A program made the translations under genes and the position numbers. Positions 1-12,188 of a stretch of 64,000 nt of DNA are shown here, piece after piece. Under the pieces are notes generated by a model. The model saw only the letters and a list, made by a program, of their open reading frames with translations. It was not told where the DNA came from and did no database searches. Within the stretch, counting starts at the first letter, position 1, and every line of letters begins with the position of its first letter. This DNA is from Oryzias latipes (taxonomy: Eukaryota; Chordata; Actinopteri; Beloniformes; Adrianichthyidae), in contig NC_019866.2 in NCBI RefSeq assembly GCF_002234675.1, positions 11,189,261 through 11,253,260 on the forward strand, written 5' to 3'.

Positions 1-1569
1 TTAGGGACACAACAGGGTCATCAATTGTAATGTTTGCTTAGGAACTGGAATTTTAGGGACTTATTTTATGTTTTTCAAACTAACGCTCCAATAAAATGCC
101 AACATGGTTATATGTAACTGAACCAGGTATTCCTTGAATCTTGAATAAAAGTTGGGATCACAGGTTAAAACTAATCTTTTTTGTGCTTTTAAAGCCAAAT
201 TTTTACTGTTGTGAAGATCTAAAAGATGCCTTTTAAAATGATTGTTGCTTCTTGTTTACTGGGAATGTAATGACCTCTGTTGGTATTCGGATGCTTTCAT
301 GGATTTTCATTCTAAATGACCTAATGTTCTTTTCTAACTTTAGTTACTAATATGTAATCATGGTGTTAGTTAGATTGTAGGTATTGATAGCTTACTGTAA
401 ATCCATCAGGTAGTCTCTCCTCGGACTACAGCAATGTAATCAGTTTATAGATTTGATCCGGTAACGTTTGTTTGCACTTTTTGGTGAACTTTGCTGAGCC
501 TGCAGACTTAGCCTGCATTTTTGTGCAAGTCAGATTTGAAGTCATGCATGCCAAGTGTCATCAGGGTTTTCCGTGATGTTTGTCATCAGGATTCTGAAAC
601 ATCGTGTTGGATTATCTTTGTTTGCCTTTCTTTATGTCGATAAGGACTTTTTATAAATGGAACAAGTTTGATTTTAATTAAAAAGTAAAAATGGTTTGTG
701 GACTTTTTTTCAATATTGTCTTGAAATAAACTACTTTTCACTGCAGTTTTTCTTGTCTTGTCTTTCTTGTCTACCAGTTTCAAGAACAAATGTTTTCCTC
801 TCAAAATAAAGCAGTCCACACAATTTATGACCTTTTGAAAAATAAATAAACAAATAATTACTTCAATTAGAGACTAAATAAATATCTAATATACTATGAA
901 CGGCTTGTTCCAAAATACAATCAAATGATTTGAAAGTGAAAGTCGTGCAAAAGCAGCAAAATATCGCAAGATAAACTATTCAACTCTTTAACCCACAATA
1001 ATAAAATGAGCGATCCAACTCCATGCACACAACTGCTTCACTACCTTTTATTAATGAGTTGCTTGTTGACATCACTTCAGGGTTTTTGTGTATTTTACTA
1101 AGAATACATTGACTCTGACACAGCTTTTTATTTTTTGTCTCCTCTTTTTTATAAGTTGCATTTACAAGTTAGTCACAGCATTTTCGAAATATAAACATAC
1201 CTTATCATGCCTTTTTTATTTCACTGTAGATTATTTTCTGTAGTTATGTTTTAGTTTTTATTCCACTTTAATGACAGTGACACTTTATATTTTTTTGTTT
1301 CATGTTTTTAACCAAAATAATAAGATTTTTTCCTCGGTTTTGAGAAAATGTTTCCTCATAACTATAACACACTACTTAAAATGTTTTTGCTGTCTTAACT
1401 AATTCGGAGGAGACTGCACTTAGACCTCCTGGCCAGCAGGTGTCACTGTAGCAAATCTAGATTTTTTTTTGTTGAATCGTCTTTCAACTTTGACCCCTTG
1501 CTAACCTTCAGTGTCCATGTGTGCAAACAGATGCTGCTTTTCTTGGAGGGGGCACTTTAACACAAAATC
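1..1569. other. Non-coding stretch upstream of pam16
   Basis: No open frame here resembles a known protein. The stretch is AT-rich, with polyadenylation-like AATAAA hexamers on the + strand at 90-95, 144-149, 725-730 and 805-810. It could hold the 3' UTR of a + strand gene lying to the left. In human the gene upstream of PAM16 in the same orientation is CORO7, but nothing in this sequence identifies it. The last part before 1570 should contain the pam16 promoter and 5' UTR; I see no TATA box. Confidence 0.4.
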
Positions 1570-4279
1570 ATGGTAAGTTTTCACAGTTTTAGGTTCTGTT
1601 AATTCACCGCGTGGTTCATTAGCGAGTCACTGTTAGCATCTATCGTTAAAGGGTTATGTGTGAGTACGTAGTAGCTAGCCGGTTCCGTTTTGACATCAGT
1701 GTTGCATAAGTTAAGGTACACACACACAGTTGTCATGTGGAAAGGGAAACTAGCTAACACGTTTAGTGTTAAAAAAGAAAAACAAAAATTCATAATTCTA
1801 GATTCCAAAGACATACATTTATATTGTGTTTAAGAAACAAAAATCAAAATAAGCTTCCTTTTTTCTAATTGATATCTATGTCTACAAGTTCATATTCCTG
1901 TTTTCTCTTGACTTATATCCTCTAAAGCTAAACACGAATTAAAAAAAGTCTTTATTGGGTTATTAAAATAGAAGGACTGTCAAATGCTTACTTTACAGTT
2001 ATGATAAAGATTAAACAGGAGATGGATAGAGGTGTAAAATCCCCTGCCACAAATCTGTCTGAATTTTCTCTGTATTTTAATTATTTTTTTATTTTTATTT
2101 TTCATAGGCTAAATATCTTGCACAGATCATTGTTATGGGAGCACAGGTGGTAGGACGGGCCTTTGCACGTGCTTTACAGCAAGAATATGCAGGTATCTAA
2201 CCACATTTTGGTATTATATTGTTTTTTTTCGTCTCATAAATAAAGGGAAATAGATCATTTATATTAAAGTGACAAGCAAACCCTTTGTTTTTAGCCATTT
2301 TAATCCCTTGTATCTTCCAGCATACTTTCAGGGAATGAGTCCCTGTTAAAACTGTCTTATTTATAAAAATATAGTATTTTAGGCAGCCTTTATTAATTCT
2401 TCTTAACAAAGTGACACACCATATAGCTCTTTACATAAGTTCTTAACCGCCTGCATATTTATTGTTTATGTTAACTTGTGTTTTTTTTAGTTTTTTCCAT
2501 TTTAGATAGGCACAAACACATCACTAAGTATTTTGACTTTTATTTTAGTCTTCATTCAGTATTTGAAGTCATGTTATTATTCTAGATTAAATTGGTTAGT
2601 TTACAGTTATTCTTGACAACCATTTGATGCATTAAAAGTTTGCGCTGTATTGACAACACACAAACTTTGTTGAGTATGTAAAAGCGTTTTTTTTTTGTGT
2701 CTTCTTTTGCTGTTGCTTCCTCAACTCCACTCTTTTAAATGGAGGAAACCAGCTGTGAGATGAATTGATGATGAATATCTATGCTGGATCTCCCTCACAC
2801 AGCAAGTCAGGCCGCGGCTCGGGCCAGGGGTCGGTCGGGTCAGCAGTCGGCTGCAGCCTCCAGCCTCACTGGAATGAGCCTGCAGGAGGCCCAGCAAATC
2901 CTCAACATCTCCACGCTCAGTCCTGAGGAAATTCAGAAGGTGAAACAAACTAGTATCCCTCTTCTAAGGGTGTTTGATGCTACACTGGTGTTTTTTAACT
3001 TTACTAAGTAAGACCATTTGATTTGAAAAATGCTTAATACTTTTAAATCTAGATTTATACTGCTTTGCACTATTCAATTCATTTCAATATGCTGTGTTTG
3101 CTGTTTTTGAGAAGCTGGGAAATAAATGTGAATTTTGAGTCAGTTCAGAGTAGAAATGCTATGAAAATTTGCACCAATCTTCTCACATAATCTGGCAGCC
3201 TGTTAGAGTGTTTGTTAAATTTTTTGGTCTGTAATAAAACCGTGTTTAACACATCTGGAGCAGGTAATGTTTTTATACATTTACATGGTTATGAACCCAT
3301 CTTTGGCAAAAAAAAATCTGATTTCTGATCTTATATTTGACACACCTCACTAACCTGGAAAAGCCTCCTTACATCAAACACAAAAAAGCGTAGGAAGCCG
3401 TTGTTTTAGCATCAGTTTATTGCTCTGCATGTAAGCTGCAATATTTGTATTGTAGTTTTTGTTATTGTGGATCTTATTGTTTTGTCTGTTTTATATTATT
3501 CATTATCTTTTTTTTTCTCCTCCAGAATCGGTCCAAATACACCACCTGTTTATAATAAATTAATAAACTTAATGAATGAATGAGCTAACTGATGTTAAGT
3601 AAATTCAAATCTATCTTAACATATCAAAAAATGCCCTTTATGCGCTGATTCACTGCTAAATCTTGCCTATTCAACCATTAATATCTTATTTTTTGATTTT
3701 GCTGACTTTAAATAATAACAGGTTTGATAGAAGATTCTGTTTTTCAGGATAACTGGATTGTAAAGGTTGATCTAGAAGATGTTTCAGTGTTCATTGGAGT
3801 ATCATCTTCATTAGATCCACCTTTAAAGTCCAGTTGTTCTGAAGAGCAGAATCCTGGGATAACATGACCTGGATGACTGAGAATCTCCACGCTCATTTAG
3901 TAGGTTTATGTAGTTTATTTGAAGTTCATGTTTTTAGTGTTTATCTGAAAAATAAATGATTTGATGTTACCTAAAAACTAAAAACAAGCTGTTTGTCTTC
4001 ATCAGAAATATGAGCACCTTTTTAAAGTCAACGATAAGTCAGTGGGCGGGTCCTTTTACCTCCAGTCAAAAGTAAGTAGAACTTAAGACTGTGCCTTCTT
4101 CATATGATTTAGTCCGTTTCGGTCATTCCTCTTTGCTGGGAGGAAATCTCTGCACTATTGTGTTTTGGATGTCTTGTGCTGTTTCTGTGCAGGTGGTGCG
4201 AGCAAAAGAACGTCTGGAGGAGGAGCTAAATATCCAGTCAAAAGATCCAAATCAGCAGTCACAGAATACGGAAACATGA
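1570..4279 (+). CDS. pam16: Mitochondrial import inner membrane translocase subunit PAM16 (Magmas/TIM16), five exons
   Basis: PAM16 is the J-like partner of PAM18/DNAJC19 in the presequence-translocase-associated motor on the matrix face of the TIM23 channel, where it restrains stimulation of mtHsp70. Coding exons: 1570-1572 (only the ATG), 2108-2192, 2803-2939, 4006-4071 and 4193-4279. All junctions are GT-AG and the lengths sum to 378 nt, giving 125 residues, the length of human PAM16. The N-terminal hydrophobic segment begins [21 protein letters not shown] low-complexity Ala/Arg/Gln stretch follows (about 30-50), then the J-like domain with [12 protein letters not shown] and, in place of a true HPD, DKSVGG at about 85-90 (K84 precedes in VNDKS). 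The C-terminal helix contains [12 protein letters not shown]. Lack of HPD is normal for this family. The stop is at 4277-4279. Confidence 0.96.
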
Positions 4280-4365
4280 AGTCAAACTGGCCCTACCTGC
4301 TCTGGGTTCCCACCGCCCCCTCCTCTGTAAATTATACCCCAATAAAAGCTCTTTTTTTGTCTTTA
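4280..4365 (+). terminator. pam16: pam16 3' UTR with poly(A) signal
   Basis: A short 3' UTR follows the pam16 stop codon. A canonical AATAAA lies at 4341-4346, so cleavage is expected near 4360. The 3' UTR would be only about 80 bases. Confidence 0.8.
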
Positions 4366-4783
4366 ATCTTTGTCACTTTTCAAACATTGAGCCAAACACA
4401 AATGCTGAGTAATCCTCTGTGTGTGAATAAACAAAAAAAATGAAGACAGGCATATCAAATGCAACTTTATTAAACATTTTTGCTTTCATTGACATTATCA
4501 ATATTGTAATAAAATTCCTCTAAAACAGGAGAACACACCTAGGTTGTACCAACTGGAGACTTTTACGACTCTAAAACTCTGCATGTTAAAACACAGAACA
4601 TGATGTCAGGAAAAAATATAAAGTTTCTTATAATCATTTTTGTTTCATATAGTGTATAACTTCTGTATTTAACTATAATAAAAAGGCACTTGGAAAAAAA
4701 ATGAAAATACTGACATAATATTTCACAAATGTGCAAAAACATAACTTGGTACAGGCCTTGTGTGGCCTTAGTCTTGTCATTAA

Positions 4784-5006
4784 CCCTTTGTGCAACACTG
4801 TGGCACTTTGAAACAACGTGGCCTCCTGTGGTGACCTGGTCTGTTCCGCTTTGTGTTCTGGATCTCAGTTTTGTAACAAGTGAGGTTGTCATTTCAACTC
4901 TCCAAAGGAATGTACCACTCTTTACAAATAACATTTTTTCAACCAATTCTATTCACTCCACAAGGAGGGAAGAAAGTGCAGTTCATTACAGGCTGAGCTC
5001 AAAGGG
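4784..5006. mobile_element. TTAA-flanked MITE, CCCTTTG termini
   Basis: The 223-bp segment begins CCCTTTGTGC and ends with the imperfect reverse complement GCTCAAAGGG. It is flanked on both sides by TTAA (4780-4783 and 5007-5010). TTAA target duplication with termini starting CCC is the hallmark of the piggyBac superfamily, so this looks like a non-autonomous piggyBac-like MITE. The ORFs on both strands across it look incidental. Only one copy was noticed in the window. Confidence 0.6.
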
Positions 5007-7155
5007 TTAATGAGTCATACAGCTTATTTAATATTGAAAATGTGTGGACCGTGTCAGGATCCGTGTCATTCTCAGATTTCTGCTGCCGCTCTGAGTCTGG
5101 CCCTCCTCTTCCGGAGAGATGAACTGAGGAGGAGGAGGACGCTGTTGCCATGGCAGCAGTGTCGGCTCTCAACACCTGTTTGCCATCACGCACCGGTTCG
5201 TTCATCCACAGCTTCGGAACTCTGAATTTGGTTTGTTTTGACCTATCTTTAGTTAAAAAGGCTTTGTTGCCAGGAGGTGTAGAAATTGAGCCTTTTGGCC
5301 TTAATCTGCAAAAGAAGGAGGGCAGATAGAGTTCAGTGGCCTAGTTTCCTGCAGGCTGGTGTGCCTGTGAGTGGCTGCCGCTCTGCAGCCAGTGACTTCA
5401 GAGCTGAAAGGGCCATTTGCAGGGTAGCAGATGGAGAGCGGCAGCACAGCACAGCCATCCTCTGCTGGCAGACAGCCTCCACCCCTATCTCTCCCTGTCT
5501 TCCCACCATGACTTATTTATTAAAACCTAGCCTTTCTCTTCGTTTTCCCACCCTCATTAGTCATCTTTGTTTTCACTCTATGATGTCTTTTTTCACTTTG
5601 ATATAAAGACTAGAGAAAAGGAAAGTAGTTAGCAAATGATTTGATCTTCGCTGTATGACATAATTTAGCCCTCTGAACGTAATCCTTTTTCTTTTACTCC
5701 CTCAGCAGTGGTTCCCACAGTGGGCTCACAAATGCTCATAAATTATAAAATGTCAATAAGTAATAACTTTAGTGAGAAGAAACATCATGACTTGATATTT
5801 CAAAAGGTAGTAATCGTGAATACATCTTTTAAAACTTTACGAAACGTTTTAATCGGGTTATTCATCGAAAGAAAAAAGGTAGTGGTTTGGCACAAGTAAG
5901 AAAAATCTTTTTAAATGATTAAACGATTCAGATTAAGTCAAATAGATTGTAAATTCTGGCAACTGTTTAAATTTTACAGATTTACTCACCATCTTTGGAG
6001 CATCTAACTCATTTGGTGATAGAGGAGAATTTTTTTAAATCACTTTTAATTGATCCAAAACTTTACTTAAAATTGATTTATTACAAACTGTGACATATTT
6101 CAATTTCTGGTAATGAACTTTTCTTTGCATACCAAGTGCAAATGTAAAAAAAACTAATTTGTTTACAGCTATAAAATGAACATTTTCCTTCTTTATGGCC
6201 AGAAAAGTAAGGATTGTAGAGGAGGTTAAAATTTTTTTATTTCAATAACAATTTGTTGTAAATAATATTAATATATCTTAAGTTTAAAAGCCATTTTCTG
6301 TAAGATACTCAAAAATATGTTACAAAAAAAGTTACTAACAGTAGAATATTCAAGACTTGGGTAGGGATTCTTAAAAAAAATAACAAATGTCTTTTTGGTT
6401 TTTTTAGAACCTTTCTCTGGAGTCAGATGGTTATTTATTTGTTGTTTTTTTAAATTCACCACTGACATTTTGAGTTTTTTTCTTAAATTGTTAATTTCTT
6501 TGATTAAAAAGTTCATACATTTTAGAATTGTGTCCACACCTCACATCTGAAACCACTGCTGAAAAAGATCTACCCCTCCTCACTAAAACTCCTTCAAAGA
6601 CTCATCCCCGGCAGCAGAAAGCTGATTGCTGAGCAGCCGTCACAGAGCACAAGAAGCAACTTCAACATCACAACAATGTCTCGTCAGAAAAAAAAAAGTT
6701 GGCAACAACGTAAAACATCAAGAAGGGAATGGATCCCCTTTAAAAAAAATTAGCGAGGCAAAAAGAAGACCGCTATTTTGAAGCAGATAGGACGAGGAGA
6801 GACGTCTATTTCTTTCTCCTGCTCCTCCTCCTTATTCTTATGCGAACATGACGGTCAACATCATACAAATGTAACACAACTCTGGAATGATCCCACAACA
6901 ACATTGACACTTGTAGAGACATCAAATAAGAGAAAACACTTTTTTCCCCCCCAAAACCGTGACACTAAAGAGACATTTTATAAAACAAGTAGAGTCTATA
7001 GTAAGTGCATGTTGACAGCTTAAAAGAGACTTGAGAGTTATTTCCCAGAAAATGCTTTTTTTTTCCTTTTCTTGCCCTTTGGACAGAATGAAACGAGGCA
7101 GTTTGCAACAGGCTATAGCTTCCTTTTCAGTCCAGCTGTAGGCAGCAAGTGCATA

Positions 7156-7230
7156 CCCCCCCCCCCACTGCTCTAAGGCACCACATCAACATCATACTTA
7201 CCCCCCCCCCCCCACCCCCCCACCACCCCC
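7156..7230. repeat. Poly-C / C-rich simple repeat
   Basis: Two C-rich blocks (7156-7166 and 7201-7230) lie in the putative glis2 3' UTR. Read on the minus strand they are G-runs. Confidence 0.9.
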
Positions 7231-8340
7231 AGCAAAACTGAAGCTGGATCTCTTTTTGAACACCACTTGTCTTCCACGGCTGCTGCTTTGGGTGGGTTTA
7301 GTTTTCAATTGAAAAGACAGTAGTGTTTATCGCCAAAGGGCCCCTTTCATACACAAACTGGCTGTGTTGATTCAATTATAGGAATGCAGCTGGACAATTC
7401 AGGAACAGGACAGTGCTAGTTCGGTACGTAACAACAAAGATGCTGTTTGCGGTGGCCGACCAGAGGTGGGGGGGAGTCTTATGCACCAGAGCCTAAAACT
7501 TTATGACAAACAGAAAAAAGGATGGGTCGATGTCAGATGATGTGAAGTGTCCTAAAAGCCCCTAGTCTGCACAGCTTGCATACATTCTGGTGGACTAGGC
7601 TGGTCTGTGTTGGTCACTCTCCCCAAAATGGGGTAGGGGACAGATTGTCAAAAAGTGCTCTTTTCCAGTTCATGTTGCACTGGAGGAGCAGAGAGGTTAG
7701 CAGCAGTGTTGAGGTTTTTAATACCAGCTGACAATATGGAGTCCTGCGTTGGGCTACCCGCCCGCTGCTCAAACACAGGACAGGCTGAGTTCACTTGCTT
7801 TGGTTTGGCAAGCTTGTCTGGATCGTATTAATCACAGTGGCCTGTGAAAAAACAGAAGTCTTCCTATCGCATCTACCTGTCACCGCAAGGGCTTCATTTG
7901 TGGTGTACGTATCTCCCTGCTAAGCTGGAAGCACACTGTCAAAGTACAATCGTATAAAGACTGTATGATGAATGCGGACTTTTGCGGACTGTCATTTTTG
8001 TGAGCTTGTAGGAAAGTGAAAAAGTAAAGAGCAGGCTGTGGTAATACAGTGGCCTTGTAATACAGATACAGGACATTAAATGGTTCTTATGCCTCAAGCT
8101 TTGTTTTCTAACTCACAAAGAGGCTTGCGTTGTATGGTCATTTCTTATTTCCTTACATTTGTTTAGGTTTTCTGACATCCATTGTCTTTTGTGTGGTTTT
8201 TGCATTATTTCTCCTCTATGCATTGCCCAGATTTGATTGTGCAAGCCCATCTTTATCATCTTTGACCGGCCATACCCTCCCTATGTTATTGACTCTTCTT
8301 TCCCAACCCCCTGAGCTCTTCTGGAATGTGTGTGTGTGTG

Positions 8341-11243
8341 TCAGTTGACCACAGCTGGCTTGAGCACAACAGAGCCAGGGGAGATGACCACCCAAGACAG
8401 CGGATCATGAGACCCTCCAGTGGAGAGGTTTAGAGCCCCTCCAGTCACCTCGTCTTCTGCCTCTCCTGCTCTGCCTTTTGTCGCCTGAAGCTGCTGGGCC
8501 CTGCGCTCAGACAGCACCGGGGCCATTGGCATGCCCAGGGCTGCTGAAGAGAACGCTGGGGGGAGCAGGGCGGACTTAGCCAGGCCCAGATGGGAGCCGT
8601 TGAAGGACAGGATAGACGAGCCTCCAAAACTGCAAGGGGGGGAGTTGGGGCTACCCAGTGTGCTGAGGTCCAGAGGTCTGGGATTGAGAGGGGAAAGCGG
8701 CAAGGCACCACCGATCCCCTGCAGAGCATGGCTTCCAAGAAGTGCGGCTGCAGCTCCAGGGATAATAATGTGAGCCCCACTAACATAGGGCATCTCTAAA
8801 TCCTTACCCCCCGCACCACCAAGAACTCCGCTCTGGCTTCCCTTCAGCAGGGAGCCCACCCCTCCCGCAGCCGCCTGCTCCTGAGCCACAAAGTGGCCAT
8901 GTGCTTTGATGTGCTTGCGCAGCGAGCTGGGGTCTGTGTAGCGCTTCAGGCAGCCCACCATCTTGCAGTAGTAGGGCTTGTCCACATAATGCGTGCGTGT
9001 GTGTTTGAAGCGGTCGCTGGAATTGGAGTAGCGCTTGTTGCAGCCCTCGTAAGGACAAATATAGGGCTTTTCACCTGCGAGGGGGTTGAGACTATGCATT
9101 AATCTCTGCTGAATGAAATCTTGGCATCATCGCATACTGATCACTGACCTGTGTGGGATCGGTTGTGGATCTTGAGGTTCTCCAGGCGCGAGAAACTTTT
9201 GTTGCAGGTAGGACAGCGGTGGGGCTTCTCGTTAGTGTGAGTGCGAATGTGAATAAGCATTTTGTACCTGTAGACACACCCACAAGTTTTATTCTAGCAT
9301 TCACCTCTTTTCCATTTACACCTTAAAAACAATTTTTTCACCTAGCATTGAACCCCCTTCCTTTGCGAGCACACCCCTCCCAGTGGCAGCAGTACCCAGA
9401 ATCCTTCTCTGGTTTGACATGGAAATCATTGACATGGTCCACCAGGTCTTGTAAGGAGTCAAAAAGCAGGTGACACTAAAAGAAAGAAGATGCAGATCTA
9501 TAAATGCACAAAATCTTAATCTTGATAAGATTTCTTGTTCTGTTCTTGGTGGATGTTACTTTTTTCCAGCGGCAGGCCAGTTGCTCATCCGCCGAAAGGT
9601 CCGGGGAAGCTCGCTTGTCGTTTGTCTTGCCAATAAACATGGAGGATGGCAGATGAAGTCCTGCTCTGGCTCCGATTGGAACAAAGAATTGAAATGCCTG
9701 GGAGAAGTAAGAATTCTGATAAATGATAAAAAGTAGAAAACAAAAGGGTCAACAGAGAATATTAGCTAAAAGAGATTCAAATTCCTTCAAATGTAATTAA
9801 AAAAACAAATACAGCTAAAATGTACTCATCAGAGGTGACGTTATTGTTCTAGCTGCTGCCTGAAGTGAGTACAAAGCCTCCCGACATCCCTGAGCTCAGC
9901 ATGAGAGCTGTTAGATTCACTGAAACTCTGCTGGGGCTCAAAATAAGCGGATCCACCAACTCAGAGATTCACACAGAAAAAGACAAAGAGGATTCTTTGC
10001 TGCATCTTAGGTTTAAGATGCAAACCCAGGAGAGCCCAAACGTGGAGAAAAAAGGCATAGAAAAAAGTCAGAAATGTGGTAAAATAATCTAAAACAAGAG
10101 CATTTCCTTTCAATGAGCCATCTTCTTACAGAACCATGAGATGCTGCAGAGAAATACATGGGATGAGCATGTTGCATGTAGGGCACGAAAGGGGGGCAGC
10201 AAAAGACACAGTGGGATGCGGTGTGACTAAATGGCCTCAGCCAGCGTGTCTCAATTCAATTCCATGGGAATTGAATTATGCAGCGTTAGGTCTGCATGGC
10301 TGCGGTTTGTCTTAAATCCGATTATAGACAGACATTCGCATCATGCCAGAGGGGGCTACTGAGTGCAAAGTTGCACAGACAGAGGCATTTGTTGGGAGAA
10401 CAAGACTTGTTTGATAAGAATTACCCCCGCTCGGTCTTGCACATGTAGAGGCTTGCCAAGTTTGGCATGACACGAACATGACTGACGCAGGCTAATCTTG
10501 CTGCTCATTTGCTGATCCCAGACAATGTCTATGAAATTCAATGGAGGTTAAAGATTTGTGGGTCTTAGAGCTTTTGTGTACTCACTCCTGAGGGGAGGTA
10601 GTTGCCATTCATCATTTCTGGAGAGCTGGGGGTGTGGCGAGAGGAGGGGGACATACTCAGGTCCACTGCAGGGGGGGTCGGGGTGTCTGTTCGATCATGA
10701 GGAACCACCTGCACACCTGAGAACACAGCACAGGTGCTGCAGTGAATTCTCCAAATTTCCCAGCCTTGCCTTTAGCTTTGTCGCCTCTTTGCTTCCCTTA
10801 GCAAAAAGTAGTCCATTTAAGTGTACTACAAGTATACTTGGTTTATACTAAAATAGGCAATATAATTGAAGTTTACTTTTTATACAATATCTAAATATAC
10901 TAAGCTTAAAATGTTCCAGTATAGTCGGAAGAAGTATTCGGTATACCTCCTACTCTACATGTAATGCTGAATACTTGCTATACTTATACTCAAGAATATT
11001 TGTGAAAATAAACTTCAAATGTACTACATTTTGCAAAGGGTTGTTCTGAACTGGAGGACACCTACCTGAGTGTGGGGACGGGGGTGAGGCAGGCTCTATT
11101 ATTGCGGTTCCATCATCTGTCATGTGGAGTTGGCGGACGCGCTTGGCGTTTAACGGCGACAGGGGAGAAGAACGTGCTCCTCTGTCTTTTCCATTGGATC
11201 GTCGCGGGAGCTTCAGGTCCAGAGGCTCGTCCAGGGATAGCAT
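8341..11243 (-). CDS. glis2: GLIS family zinc finger protein 2, six coding exons
   Basis: GLIS2 is a Kruppel-like nuclear transcription factor; in mammals loss causes nephronophthisis. Coding exons in transcription order: 11243-11066, 10716-10586, 9697-9560, 9475-9342, 9267-9149, 9074-8341. All introns are GT-AG, phases agree, and the total of 1434 nt gives 477 residues (human 524). The start [12 protein letters not shown] matches the conserved GLIS2 N-terminus. Five C2H2 fingers are complete: C145/C150/H163/H168, C179/C184/H200/H204, C212/C215/H228/H232, C240/C245/H258/H262 and C270/C275/H288/H292. The wide first finger and the long inter-finger insert in finger 2 are typical of GLI/GLIS/ZIC. 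The protein ends [17 protein letters not shown], the conserved GLIS2 C-terminus. An acceptor at 11268-11270 shows the ATG exon begins at 11267, so at least one non-coding 5' exon lies further right. Which teleost paralogue (a or b) this is cannot be told from here. Confidence 0.95.
10253..10277. repeat. Perfect 11-bp inverted repeat in glis2 intron 2
   Basis: AATTCAATTCC and its exact reverse complement are separated by three bases (10264-10266), within the intron between glis2 coding exons 2 and 3. It could form a short hairpin. No function is known. Confidence 0.7.
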
Positions 11244-11458
11244 GACTGCAACCTTCCCAAGTCCAAACTACACAAAAGAGACAGAAGTCCTATGAGGCAT
11301 CATGGCTGTTTACATATTTTGAACAGAGTCAGTAGTTCCAACTGCTAATAGGCTCCTAAAATGCACCACTTGAAAACTGAGAATTAAACCAGTTTCTTTG
11401 TTTTTCAGTGATGCTCCGGATTATCATTCAAGAAAAACATCATTCAAAAAGCTATAAA

Positions 11459-11853
11459 TGTCAGGTAGGGAGGGCTGGTGAACAAGAAGGACCCAAAACG
11501 CAGAGACGGGAAGCACACGGTTCCAGGGCAAGGGGTTTATTGACTTAACCAAAAGCGCGGCAGAGCAGGGAAACAAAACTAAACTTACTGAGGGCAAAAC
11601 GTGAAAACATGGCAGAAGACAGTCATGGAAGAGACGATAATGGACCAGCACAAGAGGAAAGCAGAGACAAGATTTGAATACAAAAAGGACTGACAAGACA
11701 CATGTGAACATGATCAGATTGGGACCAGGGAAATAAAACTCAAAAGCACGACAAAACAGGAAACCTATCAAACTCAAACAGGAAACAGAACTCAAACATG
11801 ACAGGAACAAAACGGAAAGCAAAAACCAATACAAAGAAACCCAAACCATGACA
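11459..11853 (-). mobile_element. Dispersed non-coding repeat with TGTCA-type termini
   Basis: The roughly 395-bp unit begins TGTCAGG and ends CATGACA, so the outermost bases are inverted (TGTCA/TGACA). It contains repeated CAGGAAAC / AACATGAC wording. On the minus strand it carries an AATAAA (+ GGTTTATTGA near 11534). A 153-residue minus-strand frame across it has no protein likeness and is taken as a by-product of the repeat. The superfamily is not determined. Confidence 0.5.
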
Positions 11854-12044
11854 ATAAAAATGGAACATTTTATATTATTTTCCATTTACAAACTTTTTGG
11901 TAATCTTGCACAGGCATAAATTTGTGAGTTTAGTTGTGTCAGTGCAATGGTTTCATGCATCTAAACACAGGAAAGTTTAAGCATTTGAATTCTTTATTCA
12001 ACTGAGATCTAAATCGTTTTTGTTTTGTAGACATCCAACCTTAA

Positions 12045-12188
12045 TGCATTCATGCTGCATATTGCTCATTTGCAATGCACCATTAAATCCAGGACTCCAC
12101 TTAATTCAGTATCAGCTTCAATGGAAAAAAACATTGAAGGTTTTTTTTTTCAAATATATAATTGAAAATAAAGTCAGGCATGAAGGGG
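12045..12188. mobile_element. Short TTAA-flanked MITE, family ending in TTCATGCCTGACTTTAT (minus strand)
   Basis: The segment lies between TTAA at 12041-12044 and TTAA at 12189-12192. Its right end (AAAGTCAGGCATGAAGGGG) and an internal stretch (GCAATGCACCATTAAATC) recur around 51190-51291, showing it is a repeat family. The left end (TGCATTCATGCTG) is a rough inverted match to the right end (CCCCTTCATGCCTG). Assigning it as piggyBac-like rests on the TTAA flanks. Confidence 0.5.

Larger units (their letters stand above)
4450..8340 (-). other. Probable glis2 3' UTR and convergent intergenic DNA
   Basis: No coding exon is visible. On the minus strand the glis2 stop codon (8341-8343) is followed by a long non-coding stretch. 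Candidate minus-strand poly(A) signals (TTTATT read on +) lie at 6434-6439, at about 6237-6242 and at 4466-4471. The last is followed by no further gene-like sequence before the pam16 3' end, so the glis2 3' UTR could be about 1.9 to 3.9 kb long. The stretch includes a TG run next to the stop codon (about 8325-8340), C-rich tracts at 7156-7230 and a MITE at 4784-5006. The exact 3' end is inferred, not seen. Confidence 0.5.

Noticed and set aside
8445-9102. Several frames of 69-113 residues overlapping glis2
   Set aside because: They are other-frame shadows of the last glis2 exon.
11424-11885. 153-residue hydrophobic minus-strand frame
   Set aside because: It coincides with a dispersed non-coding repeat (11459-11853). 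Its Leu/Phe/Cys richness comes from the low-complexity AAACAGG wording read in reverse.
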